Positions 63,235-64,000 of a stretch of DNA of 64,000 nucleotides are shown one piece after another (position 1 is the first letter of the stretch; the number at the start of each line of letters is the position of its first letter). The notes beneath the pieces were generated by a model that did not search any database, had not been told where the DNA came from, and saw only the letters and a list, made by a program, of their open reading frames with translations. The translations under genes and the position numbers were made by a program. This DNA comes from JACMLD01 sp047602295 (GTDB lineage Bacteria > Bacteroidota > Bacteroidia > Chitinophagales > Chitinophagaceae). The DNA lies in assembly GCA_047602295.1 (NCBI GenBank), contig JASGHP010000001.1:4030001-4094000 (forward strand). Reading direction: 5' to 3'.

Positions 63235-64000
63235 TTACTTCTCTGTAGACAAAGAAAAAGGATAATCCGCTTTATTAACTCCTCTTGTTTTATTCGGCGT
63301 TTCAGCCATTGTGAAATTCAGCACTGCACCTTTTTGCAATGCAGTATGACTAAGCCAGTTCTTACTGTATGGTTTTGCATCGTAGCTAAAGCTGCTTACA
63401 TATCTTTTTGATGCATCGTTATTGGCTGCGTTTACAACTAACTGCTTGCCATTCTCCAATTGCAATGTTAGTTTTTTAAACAGTGGCGCTCCTAATACAT
63501 ATTGATCGCTTGCCGGTGTAACGGGATAAAAACCCATTGCAGAAAAAACATACCAGGCAGACGTTTGCCCATTGTCTTCATCACCGCAATATCCATCTGG
63601 TGTGGCTTTATACAATTTATTCATAGTTTCCCTTGCCCAGTATTGTGTCTTCCATGGTTCGCCTGCATAATTGTAGAGGTAGATCATGTGTTGTATAGGC
63701 TGGTTGCCATGTGCGTATTGCCCCATGCCTGCAATCTGCATTTCACGTATTTCATGTATTACACCACCATAAGCGCTTTCATCAAATATGGGCGGAAGAG
63801 AAAATATTGAATCCAATTTGGCTATAAACTTTTTGTCTCCACCCATTAAATTAACCAGTCCTTGTATATCCTGGAATACACTCCATGTATAGTGCATACT
63901 GTTTCCTTCTGTAAATGCGTCGCCCCATTTAAATGGATTGAAAGGTGTTTGAAAACTACCATCTTTATTACGGCCACGCATCCAGCCAACTGTTGGATCA
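63235..64000 (-). CDS. GH92 alpha-mannosidase, C-terminal part (cut by the window end)
   Basis: Only the last ~255 residues are present. The frame continues to the window edge (DPTVGWMRGRNKDG), so the gene starts outside. The GH92 motifs visible are FNPFKWGDAFTEGNSMHYTW, QYAHGNQPIQHMIYLYNYAG, and GDEDNGQTSAWYVFSAMGFYPV, which hold active-site residues. GH92 exo-acting mannosidases trim mannose from glycans. It is far from the PUL described above and likely belongs to a different operon that continues past the window. Confidence 0.93.
   Translation of the reverse strand, partial: DPTVGWMRGRNKDGSFQTPFNPFKWGDAFTEGNSMHYTWSVFQDIQGLVNLMGGDKKFIAKLDSIFSLPPIFDESAYGGVIHEIREMQIAGMGQYAHGNQPIQHMIYLYNYAGEPWKTQYWARETMNKLYKATPDGYCGDEDNGQTSAWYVFSAMGFYPVTPASDQYVLGAPLFKKLTLQLENGKQLVVNAANNDASKRYVSSFSYDAKPYSKNWLSHTALQKGAVLNFTMAETPNKTRGVNKADYPFSLSTEK

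Overview
The window comes from a Bacteroidota chromosome, most likely a Chitinophagaceae-like soil or freshwater organism (inferred from gene content and style, not from a search). The evidence is a SusC/SusD pair, several TonB-dependent or lipoprotein surface proteins, promoters of the TTTG-N19/20-TAnnTTTG type, DUF2723 and MutS2-type genes, and moderate-to-low GC. About 45 protein genes, two tRNA-Lys genes and one frameshifted gene are supported. No CRISPR array, rRNA, insertion sequence or prophage was seen.

Region 1 (1-11855) is assimilatory sulfur metabolism: the 3' part of cysN, a uroporphyrinogen-III methyltransferase, cysJ and cysI. These are followed by an unusual fusion of a siroheme-synthase (Met8/CysG-N) domain to a TauE/SafE-type permease. 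Next come a TonB-dependent receptor and a DUF2490 protein. A repeated inverted motif, CTACT-N5-WGTRG, lies upstream of the fusion gene (once) and of the receptor (twice). It suggests one regulator ties the receptor to sulfur supply.

Region 2 (11903-33634) is a polysaccharide-utilisation locus. It holds a GH29 fucosidase, an alginate-lyase-superfamily (PL38-like) enzyme, SusC, SusD, two small surface lipoproteins and a lyase/beta-helix fusion. It also has three heparinase II/III-type proteins (one split by a +1 frameshift), a BNR_4 propeller protein and two LacI regulators. There is no sulfatase, so an unsulfated uronic-acid polysaccharide with fucose is the simplest guess. Paired CG-centred LacI-type operators with identical 33-bp spacing sit in front of susC and in front of a 26-codon remnant of a second susC start, next to the first lacI gene.

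Region 3 (34061-43876) has two tRNA-Lys genes flanking a small GIY-YIG nuclease; the second tRNA has an oversized anticodon arm. It continues with an SDR, a SAM hydroxide adenosyltransferase, a large DUF2723 membrane protein, and a VWA / ExbD-like lipoprotein / MoxR ATPase group.

Region 4 (44211-64000) is mostly housekeeping and catabolism: CutC, a glycosylasparaginase, a D-threonine-aldolase/RidA/GntP cluster, MutS2 without a Smr domain, a serine beta-lactamase-like protein and a SNF2 helicase. Then come MsrA, a bifunctional-nuclease-domain protein, IspE, a rhomboid protease, a VOC protein, ornithine aminotransferase, a VIT1/CCC1 transporter, a small secreted protein and the C-terminal part of a GH92 mannosidase.

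Many intergenic spacers hold degenerate short-word repeats arranged as inverted arms, plus a dispersed repeat with the core CATCGTTGCG. These are described under findings.
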